Assembly (NCBI GenBank): GCA_030141605.1
Contig: JAQGDQ010002385.1
Location: 62,001-126,000, forward strand
DNA length: 64,000 bases
Origin: Tubiluchus corallicola
Taxonomy: Eukaryota; Priapulida; Priapulimorpha; Priapulimorphida; Tubiluchidae
Direction of reading: 5' to 3'
How positions within the stretch are numbered: the stretch's first letter is position 1; every line of letters begins with the position of its first letter. The notes below the pieces were generated by a model. It made no database searches. It worked only from the letters and a program-made list of their open reading frames with translations, and had not been told where the DNA came from. Both the position numbers and the translations under genes were made by a program. Of the stretch, positions 41,372 through 54,081 are shown in pieces.

Positions 41372-43606
41372 CTACATGTTAAACTGATTTCCACGTGGAA
41401 AACCAACAGGAGGAAGCTTGCCCTTCTGGCCTCGCTTTCCTAACCAGAAACTAATATCTTCCTCACGGCGAATACGCTCCCCAAGCTTCCAGCTCAAACC
41501 ATTTTCCCTCTTAAACGTGCATAAATCAGATAAATGTCCCCCTTGTTTATAACGCTGCAAAATAACCCCTCTCCCTCGCCCCATCACAGGAATTTCATCC
41601 AGCGAAAAAATCAGCAGCTGCCGATTCGTTCCCACAAGCGCAACCATATCATCTCCCTCGGAAAGCGGGTAGCATAAAAAAGCGCGACTTCCCTCCGAAA
41701 CATTCAAAATCTGCTTTCCTGTCCGAGTCTGGGCTAATAACTTCGATCCTTCCGTAATAAAACCACGACCATCATCAGACGCAAGCATATAACGAACATC
41801 CGCATTATAGGATCGCATGGAAACTATATTATCACCATCCGCCAAATCAACCAGAAGGCGTAACGCCTGCCCAAAGCCGCGCCCTCCAGGGAGAAGATCA
41901 CACCCCAACGTATAAATTCGACCAAAAGACGATAATAATAAAAGCCTGTCCGTCGTCCAAAGACGTAAGAAAAAAAGAACAGAATCTCCCTCCTTGAATT
42001 TTACATCATCAATGGAAACCTGATGCCCCTTAATCGCCCGTATCCATCCCTTCGTCGAACATACAACCGTAACCGCTTCCTTTTCCACCATCAATTCTGA
42101 AGAAAGTTCCATAACTTCCACAGGTTTCCCAACCTTTGTACGACGAGCACCCAATACAGAATCAGAGGAAAAAATATCCCGAATTTCACGAATATCCTTC
42201 GAGATCTCCTCCCACTGACACAACTCACTCGAAAGAAGACGACGTAAATCATCCCGCTTTAACGAAAGAGACTCATACTCCTTTTGAATCTGAACTTCCT
42301 CAAGCTTACGTAAATGACGCAACCGCATATTCAATATCGAATCCGCCTGCAGCTCCGAAAGAGAATAACGCATAACAAAAATAGCCTTCGGATTATCCTC
42401 ATTGCGAATAATCGCTATAATATCATCAAGATTTAAATATGCTGTCAAAAGGCCCGACAAAATCTCCAATCGATTCTCAATCCGTGCCAAATGATACCGA
42501 CTACTCCGCTGCAATACATCCCGCCGATGATCCAAAAATAACCTCAGAACAGCAGTCAAACCCAAAACACCAGGAACCTTCTCCTTGGTTAAAACATTCA
42601 TATTTAAATAAATACGAGCCTCAAAATCTGTCTGGCGATAAAGATGCTCCATAAGTTCCGTCGGGTTAATCATACGATTCTTCGGCTCCAGAACAATTCT
42701 TAAGCTTTCATCAGACTCATCTCGAATATCCGCAAGCGCGGGCAATTTCTTTGCCTCCATCAAAGTGGCGACTTTCTCTATTAAACGCGATTTCGATACC
42801 TGCCAGGGAATCTCCGTCACAACAATATTATACTGCCCACGATTAAATTTCTCCAAATGCCAACTTGCACGAACACGAAAACTTCCCCGCCCCGTCTCAT
42901 ACGCCTTTAAAATATCCTCTCGGCTCTCAACGATCTCTCCTCCCGTCGGGAAATCCGGCGCAGGAAGGATATTTAAAAGAGCCGCCATATCAACCAGCGG
43001 ATCCTTAATCACCATCAATAACGCGTCACATAATTCCGGAATATTATGAGGTGGAATGCTCGTCGCCATACCAACCGCTATTCCCGTAGAGCCATTCGCT
43101 AAAAGATTAGGGAAACGCGCCGGTAAAACAGATGGCTCTCTATCCTCACCGTCATACGTCTCCACAAAATCAACCGTCCCCTCATCCAACCCTTCCAAAA
43201 GAAGACGAGCCGCGACCGTTAAACGCGCTTCCGTATAACGCATCGCCGCAGGGCTGTCGCCATCAATACTCCCAAAATTCCCCTGGCCATCAACAAGCGG
43301 CCAACGAACCGAGAAACTCTGCGCCATCCTTACCATAGCGTCATAAATCGCAACATCACCATGAGGGTGATACTTTCCTATCACATCCCCAACAACACGC
43401 GCGCACTTCTTAAAACCAGAGCGTGGATCTAAACGAAGCTGGTACATCGCATACAATAATCGACGATGAACCGGCTTTAAACCATCACGAACATCCGGTA
43501 ACGAACGAGAAACAATCGTCGATAAGGCATAGGATAAATATTGCTCACTTAACACATCCGAAAAATTAACATCAACAATTCCCGCTTTATTCCTACTTTC
43601 AAGCAT
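41372..43606 (-). CDS. parC: DNA topoisomerase IV subunit A
   Basis: A 744-residue type II topoisomerase subunit that unlinks daughter chromosomes. [20 protein letters not shown], then VHRRLLYAM is its standard opening; [16 protein letters not shown] and [10 protein letters not shown] carry the catalytic Tyr. The GyrA-box (QxRRGG) is missing and the C-terminal barrel is short (about 240 residues), which makes it ParC rather than GyrA. Leftward and 24 bases downstream of the RND pump gene. Confidence 0.95.
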   Translation of the reverse strand: MLESRNKAGIVDVNFSDVLSEQYLSYALSTIVSRSLPDVRDGLKPVHRRLLYAMYQLRLDPRSGFKKCARVVGDVIGKYHPHGDVAIYDAMVRMAQSFSVRWPLVDGQGNFGSIDGDSPAAMRYTEARLTVAARLLLEGLDEGTVDFVETYDGEDREPSVLPARFPNLLANGSTGIAVGMATSIPPHNIPELCDALLMVIKDPLVDMAALLNILPAPDFPTGGEIVESREDILKAYETGRGSFRVRASWHLEKFNRGQYNIVVTEIPWQVSKSRLIEKVATLMEAKKLPALADIRDESDESLRIVLEPKNRMINPTELMEHLYRQTDFEARIYLNMNVLTKEKVPGVLGLTAVLRLFLDHRRDVLQRSSRYHLARIENRLEILSGLLTAYLNLDDIIAIIRNEDNPKAIFVMRYSLSELQADSILNMRLRHLRKLEEVQIQKEYESLSLKRDDLRRLLSSELCQWEEISKDIREIRDIFSSDSVLGARRTKVGKPVEVMELSSELMVEKEAVTVVCSTKGWIRAIKGHQVSIDDVKFKEGDSVLFFLRLWTTDRLLLLSSFGRIYTLGCDLLPGGRGFGQALRLLVDLADGDNIVSMRSYNADVRYMLASDDGRGFITEGSKLLAQTRTGKQILNVSEGSRAFLCYPLSEGDDMVALVGTNRQLLIFSLDEIPVMGRGRGVILQRYKQGGHLSDLCTFKRENGLSWKLGERIRREEDISFWLGKRGQKGKLPPVGFPRGNQFNM

Positions 43607-43630
43607 CTCTATACCCTTTTAAATATACCA

Positions 43631-46600
43631 TTACAACACTCGTCGCTTTATAAATAAAAATCCCCTCTTTAACACCCCTTCTATATCATCCAAAATAACA
43701 TACAAAGAAGGAATTAAAAATAATAATAATAACGTCGCAGAAGAAAGACCAAACGCTAAGCTCGTAATCAATGGCTTGAGAATTTGCGCCTGCCTGTCCG
43801 TCTCGCTCAACATTGGAACAAGACCTATAACCGTCGTCATCGATGTAAGAAGAATAGGACGTAAACGACGGCCGCTCGCCTGACAAACCGCATTAATACG
43901 GCTAAGTCCTCCCTTTTCCATAATACGAACAAAATAAACCAACAAAATAGAATCATTCACAACAACACCGACAAGAGCCGCCAAACCTAAAACAGACGGA
44001 GTCGTAAACGATATACCTAGTAAATAATGACCCCATAGTGCGCCAATAAATACTGTTGGAATCGGCGCTAACGCTAAAATAGGCTTTACCCAACTCTTAA
44101 ATTGAAACGCCAAAACCGCATAAATCGCAAAAACACCCAGTATCAAACCCTTCGCCATCGACGAAATGGTCTTCTCACTCTCACGCATCTCCCCTTCAAT
44201 AGAAAAACGAACAGTCGGGTAATCCTCTAACAATTTTGGAAAAAATTTCTCCTCCATATCTATATTGACTTCCCTAGCATTCGCAAGACGATGATCAATC
44301 TCCGCCGTAACCGTTACACTTCGAAAACCCTTCACACGACCAATGCGCGCAAAACCTCGATGAAAACGAATATCCGCAACTTCAGAAAGAGGAACAGACC
44401 CTCCTCCTGGAAGATGAATAAAAAAGTCCTTTAAATCCTCAGCACTGTCACGACTGCTCTTATCCAAACGAACGTTAATATTAATCGTCTCCTTGCCAAC
44501 TTGTATCTCTTTCACCTTCTGCCCCATCCAGGCCGAACGAACCTGGCTGGCTATATCATCAGAAGAAAGACCCAACGCCAAAGCGCCACTCTTGATCTCT
44601 ATAATCAGCTCCGGTTTCCCAGGGCGCAAATCATCTGCAACATCCGAAACACCCTTATAGCCAGAAAGCCACCGCTGCAAATCTACAGAAGCGTCCTTTA
44701 ACTCCTCTAAATCATCCCCATAGAGGCGAACTTCCAGCGCGCGACCTGCCGCTCCCCTCTCTCCCGCGACATATACAATATTAATCGCATCTGGAATCTC
44801 CCCTACACGCTCCCGCCAGCGCGCAAGAACCTGATTGGCCGTCGACGTCCGAGACAAAACATCCAAAAGCCTCAAAAAAACCGTCGCGACATGAGGACCA
44901 TTCTCTGACGTCTCCGCATTATACCCATAGCGAACAGACGCCGAAACAAGCAAAGATTCCCCATCGGGCTGTAAAGGAGAAAGCTCCTCACTCACCGCCT
45001 CGGCGGCAGAAATAATATGCTCGACAGTCTGGCGAGTCACCGCTAAAGATGTTCCTTGCGGAAATAAGATTCTCGCCTCAATATCATTCCCCTCCAAAGC
45101 AGGGAAAGGCCTGTATTTCAAATAGCCGCCTGTAAATAAAGATAAGGAAACCAATACAAAAAAAATCACGATAGAAATCGTCTGCCAACGCCACTGAACC
45201 GTCCTGTAAACAATTTTCTCAACAAAAAATTTTGTAACCTTCTCAACCTTACTGTTCACATAAAGACGAAAACGATCACTCTTTCTTTTGCCATGACGCA
45301 AACTTTTATACAAATGGTGCGGCAAAATCAAAAACGCCTCAATAAGGCTAATCGAAAGAACAATTAATAAAACCGCGATAAGAGGGGCTAAAATATCCCC
45401 CATAACCCCATCCATAAATAATAAAGGGACAAAAATACAAACCGTGGTCAAAAAAGACGATAAAACACCCGGAACAGCCTGCATAGTTCCCGTAGTAACA
45501 GCCTCCATCGCCGTGCTACCACGCTGATGATAAGACATGATATTCTCTGAAATCACAATCGCGTCATCAACCACAATACCAATCGCAATCAAAAGACCTA
45601 CCAGCGTCATCATATTCAAAGAATAGCCAAGCAAAACCATCACCCCAATCGTCCCGAGAAAAGACACAGGAAATCCCACCGTGACCCAAAAGGAAACAGA
45701 GCGGCCAAAGAAAAGCCACATTAAACAAAAAACCAAAAATAAACCCAGCAAACTATTTTTCGATATCATATTTAAACGATCCCGAACAATCGATGTTCGA
45801 TCCGTCGCGATATCAAGCGAAGCACCCTGTGGCAAAAGGCGCCTCTCTTCCTCTATAACGCCATATAAAGCATCAACCGTCTCAAGAGAATCCTGATAAT
45901 CCGTTCGCTCAACCAGCAGATAGGCCGAACGCTTCCTATTGAAATAACTCGCCTCGTGATCCTTCTCAAAACGATCCGTAATTGTCGCAATATCACCAAG
46001 GCGAACCTCCGCGCCGCTCTCTCCTCCAACAACAATCAAAGAGCCAAGATCCTCCGCCGCGCGACGGCGCTCGTCAAAGCGTAAAAGCGTATCCCCCCAG
46101 TCCGTCTCAATATCACCTGCCGATGCGCTGATATTCTGCTGCCGGATCGTATTGGCAATATCCTGTAAACTTAAACCAAACTCACGTAAAACAGGGTACG
46201 GAACCTCTATCAAAAACTCACGGGCTCCAAATCCATAAAGAGTCACCTGGGAAATCTTATCATGACGTATAAAACGACGGCGAATTTCCTCCCCAAGATC
46301 CTTTAAAACAACAGGAGAATCCGGCCCTGTCAACACAACATTCGCAATAAAACGAAACATTCCTGTACGACGAACAACAGGGCGCTCAGAATCCGCCGGA
46401 AAACGATCCGTCCCATCAACATAATCCCGAACATCCTGTAGAAATAAATTATAATCCCCTCCATCAACAATCTTCGCATTCGCTCGAGCAGAACCTTCCC
46501 GAGACTCACAAACCAACTCCTCCAGATCAGAAATGCCCTCTAAAACAGACTCCAGCGGTAGACAAATTCCCTCTTCAACCTCATACGCCGTCGCGCCAGG

Positions 46601-46747
46601 CCAAGAAACACTAACTCGAACAATCGTTGGATCACGCTGTGGAAAAGTATCGCGCTTTATCCCTACACCAATAATAAGACCTGACAAAACAATCAGTAAC
46701 ATCAATAAATTAGCTGCTGTAGGATGGCGAATAAAAAAAGATATCAT
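43631..46747 (-). CDS. RND-family efflux transporter, inner-membrane pump (AcrB-like)
   Basis: A 1038-residue pump with the usual twelve membrane segments and two large periplasmic loops. Segments such as GLLIAIGIVVDDAIVISENI (helix 4 Asp pair) and GLAALVGVVVNDSILLVYFV mark the proton-relay helices. RWQTIS and ILLTSMTTVIGLVPM are further marks. It resembles the HAE1/'AcrB-type' set outside the best-studied branch, so its substrate is open. Together with the adaptor upstream it would need an outer-membrane TolC, which is not encoded here. Confidence 0.93.
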   Translation of the reverse strand: MISFFIRHPTAANLLMLLIVLSGLIIGVGIKRDTFPQRDPTIVRVSVSWPGATAYEVEEGICLPLESVLEGISDLEELVCESREGSARANAKIVDGGDYNLFLQDVRDYVDGTDRFPADSERPVVRRTGMFRFIANVVLTGPDSPVVLKDLGEEIRRRFIRHDKISQVTLYGFGAREFLIEVPYPVLREFGLSLQDIANTIRQQNISASAGDIETDWGDTLLRFDERRRAAEDLGSLIVVGGESGAEVRLGDIATITDRFEKDHEASYFNRKRSAYLLVERTDYQDSLETVDALYGVIEEERRLLPQGASLDIATDRTSIVRDRLNMISKNSLLGLFLVFCLMWLFFGRSVSFWVTVGFPVSFLGTIGVMVLLGYSLNMMTLVGLLIAIGIVVDDAIVISENIMSYHQRGSTAMEAVTTGTMQAVPGVLSSFLTTVCIFVPLLFMDGVMGDILAPLIAVLLIVLSISLIEAFLILPHHLYKSLRHGKRKSDRFRLYVNSKVEKVTKFFVEKIVYRTVQWRWQTISIVIFFVLVSLSLFTGGYLKYRPFPALEGNDIEARILFPQGTSLAVTRQTVEHIISAAEAVSEELSPLQPDGESLLVSASVRYGYNAETSENGPHVATVFLRLLDVLSRTSTANQVLARWRERVGEIPDAINIVYVAGERGAAGRALEVRLYGDDLEELKDASVDLQRWLSGYKGVSDVADDLRPGKPELIIEIKSGALALGLSSDDIASQVRSAWMGQKVKEIQVGKETININVRLDKSSRDSAEDLKDFFIHLPGGGSVPLSEVADIRFHRGFARIGRVKGFRSVTVTAEIDHRLANAREVNIDMEEKFFPKLLEDYPTVRFSIEGEMRESEKTISSMAKGLILGVFAIYAVLAFQFKSWVKPILALAPIPTVFIGALWGHYLLGISFTTPSVLGLAALVGVVVNDSILLVYFVRIMEKGGLSRINAVCQASGRRLRPILLTSMTTVIGLVPMLSETDRQAQILKPLITSLAFGLSSATLLLLFLIPSLYVILDDIEGVLKRGFLFIKRRVL

Positions 46748-46750
46748 CTC

Positions 46751-48160
46751 CTAAAACTCTTCACTATTATTATATAAAGCAAGACCACTGCGAATTCTCT
46801 CAAGAGTCTCCTCATCGTCAAAAGACTGCACCAACATTCCCTCTATCGCAGGAACAGGATCACTCACAACAACAGTCTCCCCTTCCAATACACCTCCCTT
46901 GATAACGGCAAAATCCTTGTAGTAAAACAAAACATCAACCAAACGAAACTCAAGGCGCCCCTCTTCATCAACAACCAAAATCTGATCATTCCGAATAATA
47001 AAATTCGGCAGAACAATAAAATCCTGAAAAACCTTCCCCCGAATAGCAACCTCAACATACAAATTCCGTAAAAGAGGAAGCCAAGGCGATTTCTCTCCTT
47101 CAATATCATACGTTACTAAAGAATCGATCCCAACAACCAGCCCAATCGTCCGTGTTTTCTCATCTACAGAACCGTTCAAATAATCAACATCCCCCCGCCA
47201 ATGAATCGGCAGAATATTGCGACTCCCCAAAAGAGAAATCTCCGCTGTAAATTCCCCTCTTTTAAGCAAATTCGGAATAACAAAATGTTCAGAGCTCTGC
47301 TGCTGCATAACAAAATACGGCTGGTAAAATCTCAAAAGATCATAAATATGGCGAATCGGCACCTGCACAGAAACCTCAAAGCGATCCAGCGATTCCGCCT
47401 CAAACAATAATTGACCCGCATTGACATATTGGCCCTCATTCACAGGAAGAGACACAATACGAATATCATACGGCGCATAAATATAAGACTGTTCTCTATC
47501 ATAAAGCGCTGAGTCATAACGTGCCCGCTCCATACTCAGCTGCGCATTCAGCACCTTTTCTTCATTCTCCAAAGAATGAAGCTTATTCATATATTCCTGA
47601 ATCGTCCGATCATATTTCAAAAGCTGCTGCTTTTCCGTATCGACAATGCTCTGCGAAACACTTCCGCGTTTGAAAAGATTCTCCTGCCGCTCCAAACTTA
47701 AACTCGCCAGCAAACGATCCTCCTCCTCAATCTCCAAGAGCGCCTCTATATTCTCACGCTGAATGAGTAAATCATCCAAACGCGCCAGCGCAAGGCGAAC
47801 AGACGCCTCAAGCTCCGTTATGCGAAAATTCAACGCCGCCGTATCAACAGACAAAAGATTCTCACCAAGCGCAATCACGCCTCCTTCCCTTAATTCATCG
47901 TGAAAATCAATAAGAGTTCCGCTAACCTGAGAAACAGAACTCCACGTCACAGCAGGCTTAATATATCCATATCCCTTTAAATAAGGTGTTACAGGAAATT
48001 TCTCTGCAACTATCGTGCGAACAGACGTTACTTGCTCCTGAGAATCAAGCCTGAAAGCAACCTCACGCTCCTCCGTCTTCTCAATAAAGAAAAATACCCC
48101 CACACCAATCGGAATCAGAAACAATAAAATTTTAATAATCACTCTTCCCATGTCGATCAT
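46751..48160 (-). CDS. RND efflux periplasmic adaptor (membrane fusion protein)
   Basis: A 469-residue MFP. An N-terminal anchor (VIIKILLFLIPIGVGVFFFI) leads to a lipoyl half (GYIKPAVTWSSVSQVSGTLI), a long coiled-coil hairpin (about 110-230, EIEEEDRLLASLSLERQENL) and the second lipoyl half (YAPYDIRIVSLPVNEGQYVN). It should bridge the pump encoded three bases downstream to an outer-membrane channel. The Met at the front of MGRVIIK is an alternative start. Confidence 0.88.
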   Translation of the reverse strand: MIDMGRVIIKILLFLIPIGVGVFFFIEKTEEREVAFRLDSQEQVTSVRTIVAEKFPVTPYLKGYGYIKPAVTWSSVSQVSGTLIDFHDELREGGVIALGENLLSVDTAALNFRITELEASVRLALARLDDLLIQRENIEALLEIEEEDRLLASLSLERQENLFKRGSVSQSIVDTEKQQLLKYDRTIQEYMNKLHSLENEEKVLNAQLSMERARYDSALYDREQSYIYAPYDIRIVSLPVNEGQYVNAGQLLFEAESLDRFEVSVQVPIRHIYDLLRFYQPYFVMQQQSSEHFVIPNLLKRGEFTAEISLLGSRNILPIHWRGDVDYLNGSVDEKTRTIGLVVGIDSLVTYDIEGEKSPWLPLLRNLYVEVAIRGKVFQDFIVLPNFIIRNDQILVVDEEGRLEFRLVDVLFYYKDFAVIKGGVLEGETVVVSDPVPAIEGMLVQSFDDEETLERIRSGLALYNNSEEF

Positions 48161-48541
48161 ATACTTCCAAATTGCTTTTTTATCCAGAAATCCTCTTTAA
48201 TTATTATGAAGATCATTCTCTTTTAGCAAGCCTTTATATTGTGAAAAATATACTCTTATAAAGCTATACGTTAGAAATGAGAAAATTAATCGCTCTTTTG
48301 TATCGCTAAAGTATAGTCTTAATAAAACTAATTACAGTTGCTATATTCTAAAAATCTGCTATAATTATACCTTATCAGGGGAAAAAAAGCTTTCAAATGT
48401 TAGCTTTCTAGCCTAATAAGTAAAAGTAATTGTTTAAAAAATCTTTCTCTAAATGGTTTAGCTTTAAGTATAAAAAAAGAGAGACAAAATTTTGTCTCTC
48501 TTTTTTTATAGCGATAATAGAAAAAATTAGGGGAGTGGTAA
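48161..48541. other. 381-base gap between the adaptor gene and groEL
   Basis: AT-rich and without a supported gene. It should hold the promoter of the efflux genes (leftward start at 48160). A 40-base palindrome at its right end serves groEL and is listed separately. Confidence 0.6.
48470..48509. terminator. Perfect 40-bp palindrome terminating groEL
   Basis: The arms are ATAAAAAAAGAGAGACAAAA (48470-48489) and TTTTGTCTCTCTTTTTTTAT (48490-48509). It begins 32 bases beyond the groEL stop. The GAGAGAC/GTCTCTC core flanked by A and T runs gives a terminator active in both directions. Confidence 0.88.
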
Positions 48542-50215
<1,674 letters not shown>

Positions 50216-50269
50216 CTAACTCCTTAAATTTTTTTCTAAATTTATAAAATTGATATTGTTAATCCTTCT

Positions 50270-50557
50270 TTAGGAAAGAATGCCTAAAATATCGGATTCT
50301 TTCATAATCAGCAGCTCTTCGCCGTCAATCTTGACTTCACTGCCAGACCATTTACCAAATAAAATACGATCGCCCGCCTTTACATCCAAAGGCACAATCT
50401 TTCCATCCTCAGACTTTACGCCAGAGCCAGTCGCTATAACTTCCCCTTCCTGAGGCTTTTCCTTTACAGTATCAGGAAGCAAAATGCCACCGGCTGTTTT
50501 TTCTTCTTGTTCAACCCGTCGTACTAAAACACGGTCATGTAGAGGCTTAAATGCCAT
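50270..50557 (-). CDS. groES: Co-chaperonin GroES
   Basis: A 95-residue lid of the chaperonin cage. [14 protein letters not shown] is the family's start; ATG 50557 is chosen because GAGGAAAG stands just before it (the frame extends five codons further). The mobile loop [20 protein letters not shown] and the roof segment are intact. No CIRCE element was found upstream; an imperfect CCCTTGAT...ATCAAAGGG repeat lies near 50615-50650. Confidence 0.97.
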   Translation of the reverse strand: MAFKPLHDRVLVRRVEQEEKTAGGILLPDTVKEKPQEGEVIATGSGVKSEDGKIVPLDVKAGDRILFGKWSGSEVKIDGEELLIMKESDILGILS

Positions 50558-50993
50558 CTTTCCTCGCTCCATTTATCTCTGTTGTTTCATACAATTTTTA
50601 AAGTCAATAATAACACCCCTTGATACAATAAACCGCTTAAATCAAAGGGTGAACCTGATTTATGCAGGCTGCTTTCATATGTCAAGTCCCCCTAGAAAAA
50701 AAATTATCACACCATACTCTATTCCCCAGAAAAACAGCTCAAAATCACAGCAAAATACTCTTCAAGAGAAAAAAACTCTCGAAATATACCCTTTACAGAA
50801 AAACTGAAGAATTCTTCTTCACAAAAAAAGAAAACTATGCTATACACTAAAAATCTGCTTGATTTGTGTGTTTTTTACACTATCTTAGTTATATATGGAT
50901 TTATTTCTTTCCTATAAAAAACAAAGCATTATTGAAAAGCACTCATAAAATTATTTAACTCTAAAATTAAAGATAGAAAGGACGTGTTGTACA
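50558..50993. other. 436-base divergent gap between groES and rpsU
   Basis: AT-rich, no supported gene. An imperfect inverted repeat CCCTTGAT...ATCAAAGGG lies around 50615-50650. A rightward TTGATT (50859-50864) with TATCTT (50881-50886), spacing 16, is a possible rpsU promoter. No CIRCE is seen for the groESL operon. Confidence 0.45.
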
Positions 50994-51197
50994 GTGTACG
51001 TTGTTGTTCGTGATAATAACCTTGACCAAGCCCTAAAAGTTCTTAAGAAAAAAATGCAACGTGAAGGCGTGTTTCGCGAAATGAAGCTACGCCGCTGTTA
51101 TGAAAAACGCTCCGAAAAGAAAACACGAGAAAAAGCCGAGGCTGTACGGCGCGCGCGGAAACTCGAAAGAAAACGCCTCGAACGTGAGGGATTCTAA
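50994..51197 (+). CDS. rpsU: Ribosomal protein S21
   Basis: A 67-residue S21 (bS21) that helps start translation. [20 protein letters not shown], then [20 protein letters not shown] are the family marks, ending in a very basic, Arg/Lys-rich tail. GTG is used as the start, about 11 bases after AAAGGA. It stands alone, not beside dnaG-rpoD. Confidence 0.96.
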   Translation: MYVVVRDNNLDQALKVLKKKMQREGVFREMKLRRCYEKRSEKKTREKAEAVRRARKLERKRLEREGF

Positions 51198-51367
51198 ACA
51201 AAATACTCTTCCTTTCGGCTTGGAATAACTTAAGTTCGCTCTCCTTTAGCATCTTGTTCCCATAGACTAAGCCAATCCCCTTATCTTTTGCAAGCCCCTA
51301 TACATTACTTTAACAAGCTTTCGGCTCTATGCAGAAAATATACGCATAAAAAATTAGGAAGAAAATA

Positions 51368-51847
51368 ATGGCTAAAGCCCTCCTCCTATATGGTTCAACA
51401 ACAGGAAATACAGCCGCGGCGGCTAATTTCATCAAAAACTATCTCGAAAAAGAAAATATCAAAACAACCGTTAGTGATGTCGCAAGCAGTAACGCCTTAA
51501 CACTCCTGCTTGAACAAGCATACGATCTTCTGCTTATCGGCTGCTCCTCCTGGGGAATGGAAAAAGAAGAAATACAGGAGGATATGGAAAATTTTCTACA
51601 CACCATCCAAGAAATTCCTCACAAAGATTTTCTAAAAAATAAACCTGTCGCTATTTTCGGATGCGGCGATCAACAGTATAAATTTTTCTGTTCCGCTGTC
51701 GATCTCATGGAATCTATCTTAAAAAATGATGGCTGCTTTATTCTCACCGAAGCCATGAAAATTGCCGATCCATGGGAAGAGCGAAAACAACAAATCATCG
51801 CTTGGATACAAAAATTAACCACGCAATTCCAAAATATACACTTGTAA
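51368..51847 (+). CDS. Flavodoxin
   Basis: A 159-residue FMN electron carrier. GSTTGNTAAA at residues 9-18 is the phosphate loop and LLLIGCSSWGMEKEEIQEDM the aromatic isoalloxazine-binding segment, followed by AIFGCGDQQYKFFCSAVD. Length and order fit short- to medium-chain flavodoxins. It could feed electrons to low-potential or Fe-S enzymes, such as those of anaerobic metabolism; this is inference. Confidence 0.92.
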   Translation: MAKALLLYGSTTGNTAAAANFIKNYLEKENIKTTVSDVASSNALTLLLEQAYDLLLIGCSSWGMEKEEIQEDMENFLHTIQEIPHKDFLKNKPVAIFGCGDQQYKFFCSAVDLMESILKNDGCFILTEAMKIADPWEERKQQIIAWIQKLTTQFQNIHL

Positions 51848-52017
51848 ATACTCTCTTTTCACTATACTAAAATCAGATATCTTTTAGCTTTCAACACTTA
51901 AAAACCACCATAGCCGTATAAAAAGAAAATTAAAATTCTCAAAAAAATTACTCTTGACGAAAGACCAGTTTTAAGAAACATTAGAGCAGAAAAAATAAAA
52001 CCATTGGAATCATGATT

Positions 52018-52593
52018 ATGAACACTCAACAACCACAATGGCACGCCACAACAATTATCGCTGTCCGACGCTACGGCATCGTCGCCATCGCTGGAGACGG
52101 GCAAGTTACTTTAGGCGCCTCCATCCTAAAAAATACAGCTCGTAAAATCAGACGAATGAGTAACGGAAGCGTCATCGCCGGATTTGCCGGCGCGACCGCT
52201 GATGCCTTTACTTTATTTGAGCGCCTTGAAACAAAACTTGACCTCTATCCCAGGCAACTCAATCGCGCCTGTGTAGAGCTGGCAAGAGACTGGCGAACAG
52301 ATAAATATCTAAGACGGCTGGAAGCCATGATGATCACCGCTGACAGTGAGAATACATTCCTGCTAAGCGGACAAGGCGATGTTCTGGAACCAGACGATAA
52401 TATTGTCACAATCGGTTCGGGAGGCAATATGGCTCTCTCTGCCGCGCGCGCGCTTTATCAAAATACAGAATTAACCGCGCAGGAAATCGTGCAGAAATCG
52501 CTCCAAATTGCCGCATCAATCTGCGTCTATACCAACACCAATATCACCCTTGAATATCTTGAAAACAACGAAACTGGAAATATTACAGAATGA
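52018..52593 (+). CDS. hslV: ATP-dependent protease subunit HslV
   Basis: A threonine protease of the HslVU (ClpQY) complex. After a short propeptide ([10 protein letters not shown]) the mature start is [10 protein letters not shown], with Thr as nucleophile. [22 protein letters not shown] and [17 protein letters not shown] are standard. An ATG six bases earlier (52012) is also possible. The next gene hslU begins inside its stop codon (ATGA), the usual coupling. Confidence 0.96.
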   Translation: MNTQQPQWHATTIIAVRRYGIVAIAGDGQVTLGASILKNTARKIRRMSNGSVIAGFAGATADAFTLFERLETKLDLYPRQLNRACVELARDWRTDKYLRRLEAMMITADSENTFLLSGQGDVLEPDDNIVTIGSGGNMALSAARALYQNTELTAQEIVQKSLQIAASICVYTNTNITLEYLENNETGNITE

Positions 52594-53903
52594 CAGACTT
52601 TACACCTCGGGAAATTGTTTCTGAATTGGATCGCTATATCATCGGGCAAAAAGACGCCAAAAGAGCCGTTGCAATCGCTCTGCGAAACCGCTGGCGTCGC
52701 CGCCAGCTAAGCTCCGAGATCCGAGATGAGGTGCTGCCACGAAATATCCTCATGATTGGGCCAACAGGTGTTGGAAAAACAGAAATCGCACGGCGACTCG
52801 CTAAACTCGCTAACGCTCCTTTTATTAAAGTGGAGGCGACAAAATTCACAGAAGTCGGCTATGTTGGACGAGACGTTGAGCAAATCGTTCGCGATCTCAT
52901 CGAAACATCCATCCATATAACACGAAAAGCCATGCATAAAAAAGTGCATCAAAAAGCACAGGCCGCCGCGGAGGAACGTGTGCTTAACGCACTTGTCGGT
53001 GATAATACATCCGACGAAACACGACAGCATTTCAGAAAGCTCCTGCGAGAAGGCGCCTTGGATAAACGAGAAATCGAGTTCGAAGTTCGGCAGCGAAGCA
53101 ACACAAATATGCCAACAATCGATATACCCGGAATGCCTGGCGCTCAAATGGGAATGCTTAATATCAACGACCTTATTGGCGATGCTTTCGGCTCACGAAA
53201 AAAGAAAATAAAAACAACCGTGGCAGACTCACACAGTATCCTGCTTGAAGAAGAATCCGACCTGCTTTTAGACGAGGATAAAGTCATTAAAGAAGCCATA
53301 AAAGTAACAGAAAATAACGGAATCGTCTTCCTTGATGAAATCGATAAAATTACAGGCCGAGCCAGAAGCTCCAGTAGCGGAGAAGTCAGCCGTGAAGGTG
53401 TTCAGCGCGATTTGCTCCCTCTGCTTGAAGGAACAACCGTCTCCACAAAATACGGCCCTGTGCAAACAGACCATATTCTCTTTATCGCCTCTGGTGCCTT
53501 CCATACCTCAAGGCCTGCGGATATGCTCCCAGAGCTCCAGGGACGCCTGCCAATCCGCGTTGAGTTACGTGCTCTTGATAAAAATGACTTCAAACGAATC
53601 CTCACAGAAACAGAAGCCAACCTCATTAGACAGTATCACGCCCTAATGGCCGTAGAAGGACTCGAGCTTACCTTTACCGGCAACGCTATTGATGAAATCG
53701 CCTCCATCGCTGTGCAAATCAATACATCCGTCGAAAATATCGGCGCGAGACGTCTCCAAACCGTTATGGAAAAGTTGCTCGAAGATATCAGCTTTGAAGC
53801 ATCAGAAAAAGACGACGAGAAAATCGAGATTAACCAAGAAGATGTACAGGAGAAACTTTCAGAATTGCTGAAAACAACCGACTTGTCAAATTTCATCCTC
53901 TAA
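52590..53903 (+). CDS. hslU: ATPase subunit HslU of the HslVU protease
   Basis: A 437-residue AAA+ unfoldase. [20 protein letters not shown] is the usual opening; Walker A is GPTGVGKTE, pore loop [16 protein letters not shown], and the Walker B is [12 protein letters not shown]. The C-terminus ends DLSNFIL, as needed to open HslV. The I-domain (residues about 110-240) is complete. Translationally coupled to hslV. Confidence 0.97.
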   Translation: MTDFTPREIVSELDRYIIGQKDAKRAVAIALRNRWRRRQLSSEIRDEVLPRNILMIGPTGVGKTEIARRLAKLANAPFIKVEATKFTEVGYVGRDVEQIVRDLIETSIHITRKAMHKKVHQKAQAAAEERVLNALVGDNTSDETRQHFRKLLREGALDKREIEFEVRQRSNTNMPTIDIPGMPGAQMGMLNINDLIGDAFGSRKKKIKTTVADSHSILLEEESDLLLDEDKVIKEAIKVTENNGIVFLDEIDKITGRARSSSSGEVSREGVQRDLLPLLEGTTVSTKYGPVQTDHILFIASGAFHTSRPADMLPELQGRLPIRVELRALDKNDFKRILTETEANLIRQYHALMAVEGLELTFTGNAIDEIASIAVQINTSVENIGARRLQTVMEKLLEDISFEASEKDDEKIEINQEDVQEKLSELLKTTDLSNFIL

Positions 53904-53926
53904 GCATATCCTTAATCGCAAATCTC

Positions 53927-53955
53927 TTGACAATCTGTTCGTTTCATTCTATCCT
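53927..53955 (+). promoter_or_regulatory. Promoter of the ffh operon
   Basis: TTGACA (53927-53932), 17 bases, TATCCT (53950-53955), about 125 bases before ffh. The leader between them and ffh contains a small TCCC-GCAA-GGGA hairpin near 54000. No 4.5S RNA can be recognised here. Confidence 0.6.
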
Positions 53956-54081
53956 ACGTGCTTTGTTTATCTTCTGTTTTTCTTTCTAAAAGGAAATTAA
54001 GTCCCGCAAGGGATAACGCTGATCTGTGAGTTTCACACATTGGTGCATTTGTACATGTAATAACAAACTATAGAGAAAGGC

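Noticed and set aside
50573-50700. CIRCE element for groESL
   Set aside because: No TTAGCACTC-N9-GAGTGCTAA-like repeat; only an imperfect CCCTTGAT/ATCAAAGGG pair, too weak to call.
54000-54081. Possible 4.5S (SRP) RNA ahead of ffh
   Set aside because: Only a small TCCC-GCAA-GGGA hairpin is present; the conserved SRP RNA core motif and a long stem are missing.
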